Shown here in pieces: positions 1 to 7,897 of a DNA stretch of 64,000 nucleotides. Origin of the DNA: Tumebacillus sp. BK434 (GTDB lineage Bacteria; Bacillota; Bacilli; Tumebacillales; Tumebacillaceae). The translations under genes were made by a program, and so were the position numbers. Location of the stretch: assembly GCF_004340785.1 (NCBI RefSeq), contig NZ_SLXS01000003.1, positions 157,689 to 221,688 of the forward strand, given 5' to 3'. The notes beneath the pieces are model-generated. The model did not search any database. It was given only the letters and a program-made list of their open reading frames with translations, and was not told where the DNA came from. Position 1 is the stretch's first letter; each line of letters opens with the position of its first letter.

Positions 1-723
1 GATCGAAAGCAGTTCTGACCACGATGCGTATTCTGTGAGCAGGCCGGCCCCGAGGAACAGGCCGGAGACGGCGGTGAGGATGGCGCGCTTGTTGCGCTCC
101 CAGTAGGAAGGCTGTGCGGTGTCGCCATTTGCTTGAACGGGGACGCCCGGGTCTTGCAGGGTCGTGTCGAGCACGGTGGCGCGGTAGCCGACATCGCTGA
201 CCGTTTTTTGGATCGCGTCGAGGGCAGCGGTGTGAACGACTGTCATTTTCGTCGTGTTGAAGCTGACCGCCACTTCGCGGACGCCGTCCAGCTTGTGCAT
301 CACGCGCTGCACCGTGCGCGCGCACTCCCCGCAGTCCATGCCGTCCACCCGAAACACAGAGCGCGCTTCGCCCGGCTGCAAATCGCCGGCAGAAGGCGCT
401 TCCAGCGGAGCATCGGCGAGCATCGTCACCTCTTCAAAGTCAGACCCATGCCCGCAGCAGGCATCCCCTTCTGCCGAGCAGCAGCTCGACGCAGTGTCCG
501 AGAGCATGATAAGTTCATCAGTTCCGTGCGCATGCCCATGTGAGCCAGCGTGATCATGAGGAACTGCATGGCTGTGTCCATTGGCATGGTCTTGACAGCA
601 TGCATGATCGTGCCCGCCTGCATGGTCATGTCCGCTTTCATGGCGGTGTCCATCTGCAGGATCATGGTCACCCGAGTCACCCGAAAAGCCCTTTTTATGA
701 TCTTCCCTGTGTTGGTCCGGCAT
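1..723 (-). CDS. cadA: Cd/Zn/Pb-type P1B ATPase, N-terminal part (runs off the window)
   Basis: The frame is open from the ATG at 723 to the window edge, giving the first 241 residues. The first ~70 residues are a His-rich tail with many HDH, GHSH and GHAH pieces, followed by two Cys pairs (SSCCSAEGDACCGHG, about residues 80-94). A heavy-metal-associated domain follows with the metal-binding motif GMDCGEC, then the first hydrophobic segment (AILTAVSGLFLGAGLL). The domain order is that of soft-metal exporting P-type ATPases of the inner membrane. GAGAGGAGG precedes the ATG. It lies 31 nt downstream of the CadC-type repressor gene, so the two are probably co-transcribed. The catalytic DKTG and CPC motifs lie outside the window, so the metal specificity is inferred. 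Confidence 0.88.
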   Translation of the reverse strand, partial: MPDQHREDHKKGFSGDSGDHDPADGHRHESGHDHAGGHDHACCQDHANGHSHAVPHDHAGSHGHAHGTDELIMLSDTASSCCSAEGDACCGHGSDFEEVTMLADAPLEAPSAGDLQPGEARSVFRVDGMDCGECARTVQRVMHKLDGVREVAVSFNTTKMTVVHTAALDAIQKTVSDVGYRATVLDTTLQDPGVPVQANGDTAQPSYWERNKRAILTAVSGLFLGAGLLTEYASWSELLSI

Positions 724-754
724 ATGTGTGCGGTCCTCCTCTCATTCGGTGCGG

Positions 755-1111
755 CTATCGATGGGAGACATGCTCGAGACCGGTTTTGAAGAGTGTCAGG
801 ATGTGGTGGTCGTCGATGCTGTAGTAGGCCACGCGGCCTTCTTTGCGGCGCTTGATGATGCGCAGATTGCGCAAGGTGCGCAGTTGGTGGGAGATCGCCG
901 ACTGGGTCATGCCGAGCACGGCGGCCAGGTCGCAGACGCACATCTCCGACTGGACCAGCGCATGGATGATCCGCACACGCGTCGTATCCCCCAGCGCCTG
1001 AAAGATCGTCGCCAGCTCCGACACCTGCTCCTCCGGCAGCTCCGCCGCCTTGACTTTGTCCACAGTATCCTCGTGGATCACATTGCAGCACGCTTCCGTC
1101 TTGGCTTCCAC
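755..1111 (-). CDS. cadC: ArsR/SmtB-family metal-responsive repressor, CadC type
   Basis: This 118-residue winged-helix repressor has a typical ArsR core (ELATIFQALGDTTRVRIIHAL, then the helix-turn-helix LGMTQSAISHQLRTLR). Cys58 and Cys60 (EMCVCDL) fall at the positions of the alpha-3N metal site of CadC, and Cys8/Cys9 can supply the N-terminal ligands. DDHH near residues 96-99 resembles the alpha-5 site of SmtB. I chose the GTG at 1111 because AAAGGAGG lies 9 nt upstream; an ATG/TTG start 16 codons earlier would place the operator inside the gene. It should sense Cd/Pb/Zn and release the promoter of this gene and the ATPase downstream. Confidence 0.92.
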   Translation of the reverse strand: MEAKTEACCNVIHEDTVDKVKAAELPEEQVSELATIFQALGDTTRVRIIHALVQSEMCVCDLAAVLGMTQSAISHQLRTLRNLRIIKRRKEGRVAYYSIDDHHILTLFKTGLEHVSHR

Positions 1112-1149
1112 GCGAGAATTCCTCCTTTGTCCAACCACTATATGACGAT

Positions 1150-1169
1150 ATATGAGCAAGTGTTCATGT
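1150..1169. promoter_or_regulatory. CadC/SmtB-type operator
   Basis: The imperfect inverted repeat ATATGAGCAAGTGTTCATGT matches the known ArsR/CadC operator pattern ATATGAACAAATATTCAKAT closely. It lies 39 nt upstream of the GTG start of the repressor gene, where a repressor would block the promoter. This supports autoregulation of the cadC-cadA operon. Confidence 0.75.
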
Positions 1170-1313
1170 ATTTGCCCTAAACATATCGCACCCTTCTCAA
1201 TCTGTCAATGATTTGCCTATTTTTACAAATCTCACTGCAAAATCAGCAGACGCGGAATGCTTGTCAAATGCACTTTTCGTAAAATGTCGTAAAAGCATAA
1301 AGGAGGTACTGCT

Positions 1314-1613
1314 ATGGCAATCACGTATAGTCACGCACGCGGCTATCTCGGCAAAACGGTTGTCGCTCAATGTCGCGACGGCCGTCACGTCGGTGTGGTG
1401 CGCAATGTCACACGCGACGGCATCTGGCTGCAGCGCACGGGTGGACAGGTCTCGGCCGAACCCGGCATGCTGAACGTCGAAACGGCCGACCGCGCTTCGC
1501 AAGTGGACGCCCAAGAGGTGTTCTGGCCGCTGCTGTTCCTGCCGTTCTTCACGCTGCTCGCCCTCGCCCCTTGGTATCGCTATGGCTATGGCTACCCCGG
1601 CTACTACTGGTAA
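1314..1613 (+). CDS. small protein with hydrophobic, Tyr/Gly-rich tail
   Basis: A 99-residue protein behind AAAGGAGG. The first 60 residues look like a small beta-rich fold (GKTVVAQCRDGRHVGVVRNVTRDGIWLQ); residues 66-85 form one hydrophobic segment (VFWPLLFLPFFTLLALAPW) and the end is YRYGYGYPGYYW. Similar small proteins with aromatic tails occur in Bacillales, and some are linked to spores, but I do not recognise a named family. It is a single gene, divergent from cadC and closed by a terminator. Confidence 0.72.
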   Translation: MAITYSHARGYLGKTVVAQCRDGRHVGVVRNVTRDGIWLQRTGGQVSAEPGMLNVETADRASQVDAQEVFWPLLFLPFFTLLALAPWYRYGYGYPGYYW

Positions 1614-1630
1614 TCCCGGTGCCTAGCAAC

Positions 1631-1665
1631 AAAGACCAACGCGCTCTGACGCGTTGGTCTTTTTC
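1631..1665. terminator. bidirectional rho-independent terminator
   Basis: A 13-bp stem (AAAGACCAACGCG and its complement) with a 6-nt loop, flanked by T on the right and A on the left. It separates the convergent small gene (1314) and the multicopper oxidase gene. Confidence 0.88.
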
Positions 1666-1671
1666 TAGGTT

Positions 1672-3279
1672 TTACTCCGACTTGTTCCCCGCCTTCGGGT
1701 CCGGCACAAAGGAAGGCTGGTAGCCCTCATACTTCACCGTGGTCATCATCCCCGCCGCCGCATGGTGCAGGTCGTGGCAGTGGAACATCCAGTTGCCGTC
1801 ATTGTCGGCGACAAACGCCACGACGTACGTCTCGCCCGGCTTCACGTTCAGCGTGTCTTTCAGCAGCGGATTACCTTCCAGCGGACGGCCGTCTTTTTGC
1901 AAGACCTGGAAGAAGTGCCCGTGCAGATGCATCGGGTGGTCGCTTGTGCCTTCGTTTGTCATCGTGACTTTCACCTGCTGCCCTTTTTTCACCTGCAAAG
2001 GCGGAATGTCCGGGTGGATGTTGCCGTTGATCGTGTAGACTTCCTGCGCCGCGCCGTCTTTCTGAATCACTTTGTTGTTGAGCAGCAGGGTCGTCTCCAC
2101 ATCGTAGTTGACGTTTATGTTGACCGGCGCTGCTTTGCCGTACGCTGTGATGTCGAGCGGCGACAGTTCCACGGCCGGCGCTGCATAGTCGTGGCTGTCG
2201 TTGCCATCCACCTCGACGTGCACGGCCATGTCGCCTTTCGCTTGCGAATCGTTGGCACAAAGGATGCCAAAATTCGCCCCGGCGGTCAGCTCCACATCAT
2301 AGCGCTCTCCCGGCGCGATGGCGAGCAGAGAACCGCTGACATCCGGGCTGCTCTGCAAGGCCTGCCCGTCGATGTGGGTGATCTTGAACGTCTGGTTGGT
2401 CAGGTTGAGCTGATGCGTCTGGTACCCGGCATTGATCAGCCGGAGCTTGATCTTCTCGCCCTTTTTCACCTGCAGCGGCTCGACTTCGCTGCCCGCCTTG
2501 CCGTTGACGGTGAAGATGCTGTACATCTGCTTCATCATCTTATCGTGGCTGATCACCGGGGTGGATGCGCCGCCGTTGTCGCCACTATGTGCGCTGTGAT
2601 CCGTTCCGGCATGACTCCCACTGCCTTGCTTGCCAGAATCGTCTCCTTTACTGCCCCCGCCGCCATGCCCGCCGTGATCGGTACCCGCACCACTCGCCGC
2701 GAACATCTCCGGCGACCACTCATCGAGCAGCAGCGTAAACTCGCGGTCGTACTTCACCTTCTGCTCTTTTGGCTCGACGACCAGCGCACCGTAGAGACCG
2801 CGGTCAACTTGGTTCGCGCTGTCCTGATGCGAGTGGTACCAGTAGGTCCCCGGCTCCGACGCTGTGAACTCATACGTGAACGACGCACCGGGCTGCACCG
2901 CGTTTTGCGTCACGCCGGGGATGCCGTCCATCGCGTTTGGCACCGGGTAGCCGTGCCAATGGATGCTCACCGGCTGCTGCAGCTTGTTTTTCAAGACGAC
3001 TTTCACCCGCTTCCCTTCCTGCACGCGGATCTCCGACCCCGGCACCGCCCCGTTAAACGTCCACGCTGTGATCTCCGCGCCCGCTTTCAACTCCCAGTTC
3101 GCTTCCCGCGCCTCGACCACATATTCTTGAAATGCGCCTTTCTCATCTTGCTTCTCCACGCCCTGCAGCACTTCGCTGCTCGGCTGCCCGTTCCACAACC
3201 CATAACCTCCATACGCCGCCGCAATGACAGCAAGCCCGCTGAACAGCGAGAGCATGACCGTTTTTCGCATTTTATTCAT
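1672..3279 (-). CDS. multicopper oxidase with His/Gly-rich insertion
   Basis: A 535-residue secreted or membrane-anchored oxidase. An N-terminal hydrophobic stretch (VMLSLFSGLAVIAAAYGGYGLW) acts as signal or anchor. The four copper-binding motifs are present in order: HWHG (~104), HSHQ (~150), HPMHLHGH (~445) and HCHDLHHAAAGMM (~497), the last carrying the type 1 Cys and an axial Met. Between cupredoxin domains 1 and 2 sits a ~45-residue insertion rich in His, Gly, Ser and Asp (DHGGHGGGG, GTDHSAHSGDNGG). Such oxidases act on Cu(I), Mn(II) or phenols outside the cell. Next to a metal ATPase, a role in metal tolerance is likely but inferred. The ATG has GGAGG 10 nt upstream. Confidence 0.93.
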   Translation of the reverse strand: MNKMRKTVMLSLFSGLAVIAAAYGGYGLWNGQPSSEVLQGVEKQDEKGAFQEYVVEAREANWELKAGAEITAWTFNGAVPGSEIRVQEGKRVKVVLKNKLQQPVSIHWHGYPVPNAMDGIPGVTQNAVQPGASFTYEFTASEPGTYWYHSHQDSANQVDRGLYGALVVEPKEQKVKYDREFTLLLDEWSPEMFAASGAGTDHGGHGGGGSKGDDSGKQGSGSHAGTDHSAHSGDNGGASTPVISHDKMMKQMYSIFTVNGKAGSEVEPLQVKKGEKIKLRLINAGYQTHQLNLTNQTFKITHIDGQALQSSPDVSGSLLAIAPGERYDVELTAGANFGILCANDSQAKGDMAVHVEVDGNDSHDYAAPAVELSPLDITAYGKAAPVNINVNYDVETTLLLNNKVIQKDGAAQEVYTINGNIHPDIPPLQVKKGQQVKVTMTNEGTSDHPMHLHGHFFQVLQKDGRPLEGNPLLKDTLNVKPGETYVVAFVADNDGNWMFHCHDLHHAAAGMMTTVKYEGYQPSFVPDPKAGNKSE

Positions 3280-3418
3280 CCTGAAGCCTCCATTTCCCGT
3301 GATCTTCTGCCTCTAGCATATCCGGCAATTGTGTTGAAATCGTGTACATTTCGGTCATGCAGCACGAAAAGATACCGTATACATAAAGCACTTCTCACGG
3401 TGAAGGGGGACACAACGT

Positions 3419-3577
3419 ATGGTCATTCCCAAGATCATCATCCAACTCTGCCTGATGCTCGTGATCGCCCGCTGCGGCTATGTCGGTTTCCAACTGATCA
3501 ATCACGCCAAGAAAAAATGGCTGGAGATCCTGTTCCACTTCGCCGTCGCCATCATCGCGCTCGACATTCTCTTATAA
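3419..3577 (+). CDS. 52-residue membrane protein
   Basis: ATG behind GGTGAAGGGGGA and closed by TAA at 3577. The product begins MVIPKIIIQLCLMLVIARCG and has two hydrophobic stretches (about residues 4-17 and 38-52) with a Lys-rich centre (HAKKKWLEI), so it is probably a two-helix membrane protein. Function unknown. It sits alone between the oxidase and the histidine kinase and ends just before a strong terminator, which supports it being a real transcription unit. Confidence 0.6.
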   Translation: MVIPKIIIQLCLMLVIARCGYVGFQLINHAKKKWLEILFHFAVAIIALDILL

Positions 3578-3585
3578 ACACAGAA

Positions 3586-3623
3586 AATGCCGAATCCAAC
3601 TGCGCGGATTCGGCATTATTTCC
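3586..3623. terminator. bidirectional terminator
   Basis: The 12-bp stem AATGCCGAATCC / GGATTCGGCATT separates the small membrane protein gene from the convergent histidine kinase gene. Confidence 0.85.
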
Positions 3624-3636
3624 CCGGAAATCTTCT

Positions 3637-5046
3637 TCATTCGACAGACGAACGACTCGAAGCCAAGGGCACAGTGAAGAAAAACGACGTGCCCTTGCCC
3701 GCTTCGCTCCCCACCCAGATCTGGCCGCCATGGCGGTCGATGATCCCTTTCACGATTGACAAACCCAAGCCCATCCCGCCATTCGCCCGGTTGCGGGATT
3801 TGTCGACCCGGTAAAAGCGGTCAAACACATGCGGCAGATCCCGGGCCGGAATGCCGATGCCCGTATCCTGTACCCGCACTCGCAGATCGTCCCCGTCCGC
3901 CTCATACTGCACCCGGACAAGCCCGCCCTGCGGCGTGTACTGGATGGCGTTGGTCAGCAGATTGAACAGCACCTGCTCCAGCCGGTCCGGATCACCGATC
4001 ACAAAAAGCGCTCCTTGCTGCCCCCGTTCGATCCGCAACTCAATCCCTTTTTCCTGGGCGGCCGGCACGAGCTTGGCATACGCCTCCCGGACCACTTTTT
4101 GAAAATCTGTGCGGATCAGCACCACCTTCATCCCTTCCCCTTGCGCTCCGGACAGGTCGGTCAACTCACTGACCAGCCGCTGCAGGCGCTGCGATTCGCG
4201 GACGATCAGGGCGAGGTATTTCTGGCGCTCCGCTTCGTCCTGCACCCAATTCTCCGCCAAGACCTGACTGTAGCCTTGGATATAGGACAGCGGCGTGCGC
4301 AGCTCATGCGTCACGTCGGCCAGAAATTCCTGCTGCTGCTCCTCATGATGCTGCAGACGGCTGGCCAACTCGTTGATCGACTGGGCCAGTTGCCCGACTT
4401 CATCCTCCCCGCTGGCCACCACCCGCGCTTCGTAGTTGCGGTTGGCGAGCGAGCGAGTGACGTCTTTCATCTTCAAGAGCGGCGCGACCATCTGCCCGGC
4501 CATCGTATAGAGCAGCCAGCCGGCCAGCACCAACGCACCCGCCGACAGCGTGGTGATCATCACGCGAAACTTGTCCACCGCCGCATGGACCGGCTCCATC
4601 GAAGCGAACAGCAGCAAGGCGCCGTGAATCTCTCCTGCCGTCCCATGAATCGGCCGGGCGGTGAAATAAAACAGCTCCTCTTGCCCGGACGGAGCCTGCC
4701 TGCTGTTGCCCACGGCGCCGCGCAGCACGTTTTGCACCATCTCCCGTCCGAGCAGGTCCTGCGTCGTCAAGGAGGACAGCGTGGAGATCACCACCTGCCC
4801 GTCTGCGTCGAGCAGCAGGTAGTCGCGAATCGACACTTCACTCAGCGACTGGATGATGCTTTGCAGATGGTGCTGCCGATCATCATCGGGCAGTTGGCTG
4901 AGCTTGTCGCTCTCCTCGTTCAGTTCATCGATCAAATGTTCCATATACAGGTCGCGCACCTGCTGATCGACCAGCAGCGTCAGCGGGATCAGCACGGCCA
5001 AAAAGATGGCGAACTGCATCAGCATCACTTTGTAGCGGATGTTCAT
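3637..5046 (-). CDS. sensor histidine kinase
   Basis: A 469-residue membrane kinase. TM1 is about residues 10-27, an extracytoplasmic sensor region runs ~28-165, TM2 is ~168-190, and a HAMP linker follows. The HisKA box is DVTHELRTPLSYIQGY (phospho-His in HELRTP), and the ATPase domain shows the N box (NLLTNAIQYTP), DTGIGIP and GLGLSIVKGI. Its ATG overlaps the stop of the response regulator by 4 nt (ATGA), so the two are translationally coupled. The periplasmic sensor resembles no family I recognise. Nearby cadCA and oxidase genes suggest a metal or envelope signal, but nothing proves it. Confidence 0.95.
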   Translation of the reverse strand: MNIRYKVMLMQFAIFLAVLIPLTLLVDQQVRDLYMEHLIDELNEESDKLSQLPDDDRQHHLQSIIQSLSEVSIRDYLLLDADGQVVISTLSSLTTQDLLGREMVQNVLRGAVGNSRQAPSGQEELFYFTARPIHGTAGEIHGALLLFASMEPVHAAVDKFRVMITTLSAGALVLAGWLLYTMAGQMVAPLLKMKDVTRSLANRNYEARVVASGEDEVGQLAQSINELASRLQHHEEQQQEFLADVTHELRTPLSYIQGYSQVLAENWVQDEAERQKYLALIVRESQRLQRLVSELTDLSGAQGEGMKVVLIRTDFQKVVREAYAKLVPAAQEKGIELRIERGQQGALFVIGDPDRLEQVLFNLLTNAIQYTPQGGLVRVQYEADGDDLRVRVQDTGIGIPARDLPHVFDRFYRVDKSRNRANGGMGLGLSIVKGIIDRHGGQIWVGSEAGKGTSFFFTVPLASSRSSVE

Positions 5047-5714
5047 GTGGCTGCACCTTCAAATTTGTAGCCGAAGCCCCACACCGTCGCGACCCAGTTG
5101 CCGTCGCCGCCCGCCTCGCGCAGCTTGAGGCGCACCTTTTTGATGTGCGTGTCGACCGCCCGCAGCTCGCCCGTGTAATCGTAGCCCCAGAGCCGGTCGA
5201 CCAACTGCTCGCGGGAAAACACCTGGCCGGGATGCAGCGCCAGGAATTCCAGCAGCTCATACTCTTTTGGCGTCAACTCCAGCAACTGCTCTTCCACCCG
5301 CACTTCTTTCGAGGTGCGGTCGAGCACGAGGCTGCCGCGGCGGAGCAGTTCTTTGCTCTCCTGGCGGCGCAACAGCGCCTGCACGCGGGCGATCAGCTCG
5401 CGCATGTCGAACGGCTTGAGCAGGTAGTCGCTCGCGCCGAGGTTCAGCCCTTTCACGCGGTCTTCCACCGCGCCGCGCGCCGACAAGATCAGCGTCGGCG
5501 TCTTGCCGCGCACTTCCTGCAGCACCTGCCAGCCGTCGACCTCCGGCATCATCAAGTCCAAGATCAGCACATCGACCGCTTCCCGCCGCAGCAGGTCGAT
5601 CACCCGCGCGCCGTTTTCCGCTGCCAGCACCTCATAGCCCTGACTCTTCAGCGCAATCGTCAGCAGCGTCCGCATGTCCGCTTCATCATCGGCGATCAAG
5701 ATTCGCTCCGCCAC
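5043..5714 (-). CDS. OmpR/PhoB-family response regulator
   Basis: A 223-residue two-domain regulator. The receiver domain has the acidic pocket IADDE (~9-11), the phosphorylation site Asp53 in ILDLMMP, and Lys in LLKPF (~102). The C-terminal winged helix has LTPKEYELLEFL and VDTHIKKVRLKL. The start is GTG at 5714 with AGGAGG 7 nt upstream. It is first in a two-gene operon with the kinase. The ribosome-binding site overlaps the T-tract of the terminator of the neighbouring operon. Confidence 0.96.
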   Translation of the reverse strand: MAERILIADDEADMRTLLTIALKSQGYEVLAAENGARVIDLLRREAVDVLILDLMMPEVDGWQVLQEVRGKTPTLILSARGAVEDRVKGLNLGASDYLLKPFDMRELIARVQALLRRQESKELLRRGSLVLDRTSKEVRVEEQLLELTPKEYELLEFLALHPGQVFSREQLVDRLWGYDYTGELRAVDTHIKKVRLKLREAGGDGNWVATVWGFGYKFEGAAT

Positions 5715-5725
5715 ACGTCTTCCTC

Positions 5726-5752
5726 CTAAAAAAGGCTGCCTCAGGCAGCCTT
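5726..5752 (-). terminator. terminator of the ccdA-thioredoxin-lgt-like operon
   Basis: Stem AAGGCTGCC / GGCAGCCTT with a three-base loop, followed on the minus strand by TTTTTT. The TGA stop codon of the Lgt-like gene (5741-5743) is itself the hairpin loop, an unusually tight packing of gene end and terminator. Confidence 0.85.
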
Positions 5753-6424
5753 CTCCGATTTATTCAAAAGACCAACCGCCGTCAGCAAGAGCCAGAGCCA
5801 CTGCACAGACGCCAAACCGAACTGCGTGTGGGGATGCACTTGCAAGAGCGACAGCAAGAGCAGCCCGCCGCCAAGCAGCCCCAGCGACAGATAACCGCTT
5901 CGGCGCAGGGCGAGGATGAGCAGCGCCAGCAGCGCCTGATACAGATTGAGCGGGTGATACGTGCTCTCGCCGAGCGTGACCGCCCAAGGAAGCGAAGTCT
6001 GCATGCCTGCTTCCGCGTAACACAAGGCATACACGACGAATCCGCAGACAAAAGCCTTGGCGACCGCCTCCCCTGCTGCCCACAGCGGAAACCGGTGCTT
6101 GCGCTGCCACCACACGCCGGCCAGCAGCGCAGCCGTCGCGCCGAGCCAGCCGCCGTATGGCACTTCGCCGTTCACCAGCGTCAGGATCGGATGCGCAAAC
6201 GACTCGGCCGGCGCATAGAGAAACGACAGCAGGCGCGGTGTGAACACCCACGCCGCCCCCATCCAGCACAAGGCGTCGGTCAGCTTGTCGCCGTCGCCGC
6301 CCCGCTTGGCGAACTCCCGCTTCCCCACATAAAGAAACACAACAAAAGCCAGCAGAATGCCGAGCGGGCCCGAATCATCGAGCGCGATCGGTCCGATGTG
6401 CCAGCCAACCGGCAAGATCGACAT
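5741..6424 (-). CDS. Lgt-fold membrane protein (diverged prolipoprotein diacylglyceryl transferase relative)
   Basis: A 227-residue polytopic membrane protein. Several landmarks of Lgt are recognisable: GPIALDDSGPLGILLAF near the N-terminus, VPYGGWLGA where Lgt has its HGG-G motif, and TYHPLNLYQALLALL where Lgt has the HP-LYE motif. The His of HGG is Tyr here and the usual catalytic Arg region is not clear, so a standard Lgt reaction is doubtful. It is the last gene after ccdA and a TlpA/ResA-type thioredoxin, 9 nt after the latter's stop, and ends inside a terminator. A role in envelope redox or lipoprotein chemistry is inferred from the context. Confidence 0.72.
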   Translation of the reverse strand: MSILPVGWHIGPIALDDSGPLGILLAFVVFLYVGKREFAKRGGDGDKLTDALCWMGAAWVFTPRLLSFLYAPAESFAHPILTLVNGEVPYGGWLGATAALLAGVWWQRKHRFPLWAAGEAVAKAFVCGFVVYALCYAEAGMQTSLPWAVTLGESTYHPLNLYQALLALLILALRRSGYLSLGLLGGGLLLLSLLQVHPHTQFGLASVQWLWLLLTAVGLLNKSEKAA

Positions 6425-6433
6425 CGGCCGCCC

Positions 6434-7012
6434 CTACTGCTTGGCGCCAGCGACGAGGCGCTGCAGCATACCGTCCATGACCACTTTGTTGATCTGGCCT
6501 TTGTGAATCTCGCTGATGATGCCGTTCTGGTCGACCGCGTAGGTCATCGGGATCGAGAACGTGCGGTAGTTCTGTGCCGTCTTCTCGTCGCTGTCCATCA
6601 GGCTCGGGAAAGTCACGCCCATCTCGCCCATGAACTTTTTCGCGTTCTCCAGATTGTCCTGCGAGGTCAGGTTCACGCCGTAAAAATGCACCTGGTCGCC
6701 GTACTTCTTGTGCATCTCCTCCAGGTCGGGCATCTCATTGCGGCACGGACCGCACCACGACGCCCAGAAGTTCAGCACGACAGGCTTGCCCTGCAGGTCG
6801 GCGAGCTTGACCGTCTTGCCGTCAAACGTCTGCAGTTCAAACGACGGCGCGCGGTGCCCGACGGCCGCCATCTCGGCGATGTCTTGCTGGCCGGCCTTGC
6901 CGCCTTGGTTCGCTTCGTCGACCGGGGTGCCGCCCATGTTGCTCAAGTATGCCGCTCCGGCGAGCACGCCGATCACGGCGACGCCAAGCAGCAGTTTCGA
7001 AGTGCGATTCAA
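6434..7012 (-). CDS. membrane-anchored TlpA/ResA-type thiol-disulfide oxidoreductase
   Basis: 192 residues starting at TTG 7012, with AAGGAGG 9 nt upstream; the open frame runs further but has no ribosome site. An N-terminal anchor ([17 protein letters not shown]) is followed by an AhpC/TSA-type thioredoxin fold with the active site [13 protein letters not shown] and the cis-Pro loop IPMTY. Its substrates are likely extracytoplasmic thiols such as apocytochrome c, with electrons delivered by the CcdA encoded just upstream (14 nt gap). ResA, StoA or a generic TlpA role cannot be separated from sequence alone. Confidence 0.93.
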   Translation of the reverse strand: MNRTSKLLLGVAVIGVLAGAAYLSNMGGTPVDEANQGGKAGQQDIAEMAAVGHRAPSFELQTFDGKTVKLADLQGKPVVLNFWASWCGPCRNEMPDLEEMHKKYGDQVHFYGVNLTSQDNLENAKKFMGEMGVTFPSLMDSDEKTAQNYRTFSIPMTYAVDQNGIISEIHKGQINKVVMDGMLQRLVAGAKQ

Positions 7013-7026
7013 TGGTCTCTGCCTCC

Positions 7027-7749
7027 TTAGAAGCCGGTGAAGCCGCCGAACAGCGGAATCAGCCAGGTGGTGATCTTGGTCAGCGAGTCGGTCAGCAGCA
7101 GCACGCCCATCAGGATCATGCCGATGCCGCCGATCTTCGAGATCGTGTTCGCATATTTCATCAGCCAGCGCACCGAGCCGAGCGTATAGGCCATGATCAA
7201 GAACGGAATGGCGAACCCGATCGAGTAGAACAGCATCAGGCTCATCCCGCTCACCGGGTTGGAAGCGGCGATCAGCAGCACGGAAGCGAGGATCGGCCCG
7301 ATGCACGGGGTCCAGCCCGCCGCAAAGGAAATGCCGACGATCACCGCGCCGAGGTAGCCGGCCGGCCGCCATTTCAGCTGCAACTGCTTCGTCGAAAGCA
7401 GGGCGCCAATCTTGAGGAACCCGGCCAAAAACAGACCCATGACGATGATCAGAATCCCGCCGATCTGGCGGATCAGATCCCCATAGTTGGAAAACAAAGC
7501 GCCGATCGTGCTCGCCGACATGCCGAGCACCACAAAGATCAGCGAAAAGCCCAGCACGAAAAACAGCGAATAGGTCAGCGCCCGGCGGCGCACGGCGCGC
7601 TGGTCACGGTGCTCGTACATCTCCTGATACGATACGCCTGTGATGTAAGTTAAGTAAGACGGATACAGCGGCAGACAGCACGGGGATACGAACGACAACA
7701 GCCCCGCGAAAAAGGCCACGATAAACGTCGGATTGGCCGCATCTAACAC
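7027..7749 (-). CDS. ccdA: CcdA-type thiol-disulfide electron transporter
   Basis: A 240-residue membrane protein of the DsbD/CcdA family. The two redox cysteines sit in [11 protein letters not shown] (~residue 24) and GWTPCIGP (~153), each starting a three-helix repeat. It passes reducing power from cytoplasmic thioredoxin across the membrane to the TlpA-like protein encoded next. The start is GTG at 7749, 8 nt behind AAAGGAGG; the longer frame starting at 7773 would put the Shine-Dalgarno sequence inside the gene. Confidence 0.95.
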   Translation of the reverse strand: MLDAANPTFIVAFFAGLLSFVSPCCLPLYPSYLTYITGVSYQEMYEHRDQRAVRRRALTYSLFFVLGFSLIFVVLGMSASTIGALFSNYGDLIRQIGGILIIVMGLFLAGFLKIGALLSTKQLQLKWRPAGYLGAVIVGISFAAGWTPCIGPILASVLLIAASNPVSGMSLMLFYSIGFAIPFLIMAYTLGSVRWLMKYANTISKIGGIGMILMGVLLLTDSLTKITTWLIPLFGGFTGF

Positions 7750-7897
7750 TCGCGTCTCCTCCTTTATGTTCACCTTCTATCATACAACACCTGTCCCTGA
7801 GAACGCACGTCAGCCACCTTACAAAATCGACACTCTTGTGTCAGACCCGCATGTACGCTTTCCGCTTGTGGCAAGGTAAGGAGGAGGTGATCCCACC

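Noticed and set aside
1762-3759. 665-codon open frame on the plus strand across the multicopper oxidase
   Set aside because: It is antisense to a gene with full copper motifs, has no ribosome site and an Arg/His/Val-biased composition typical of antisense frames in GC-rich DNA.
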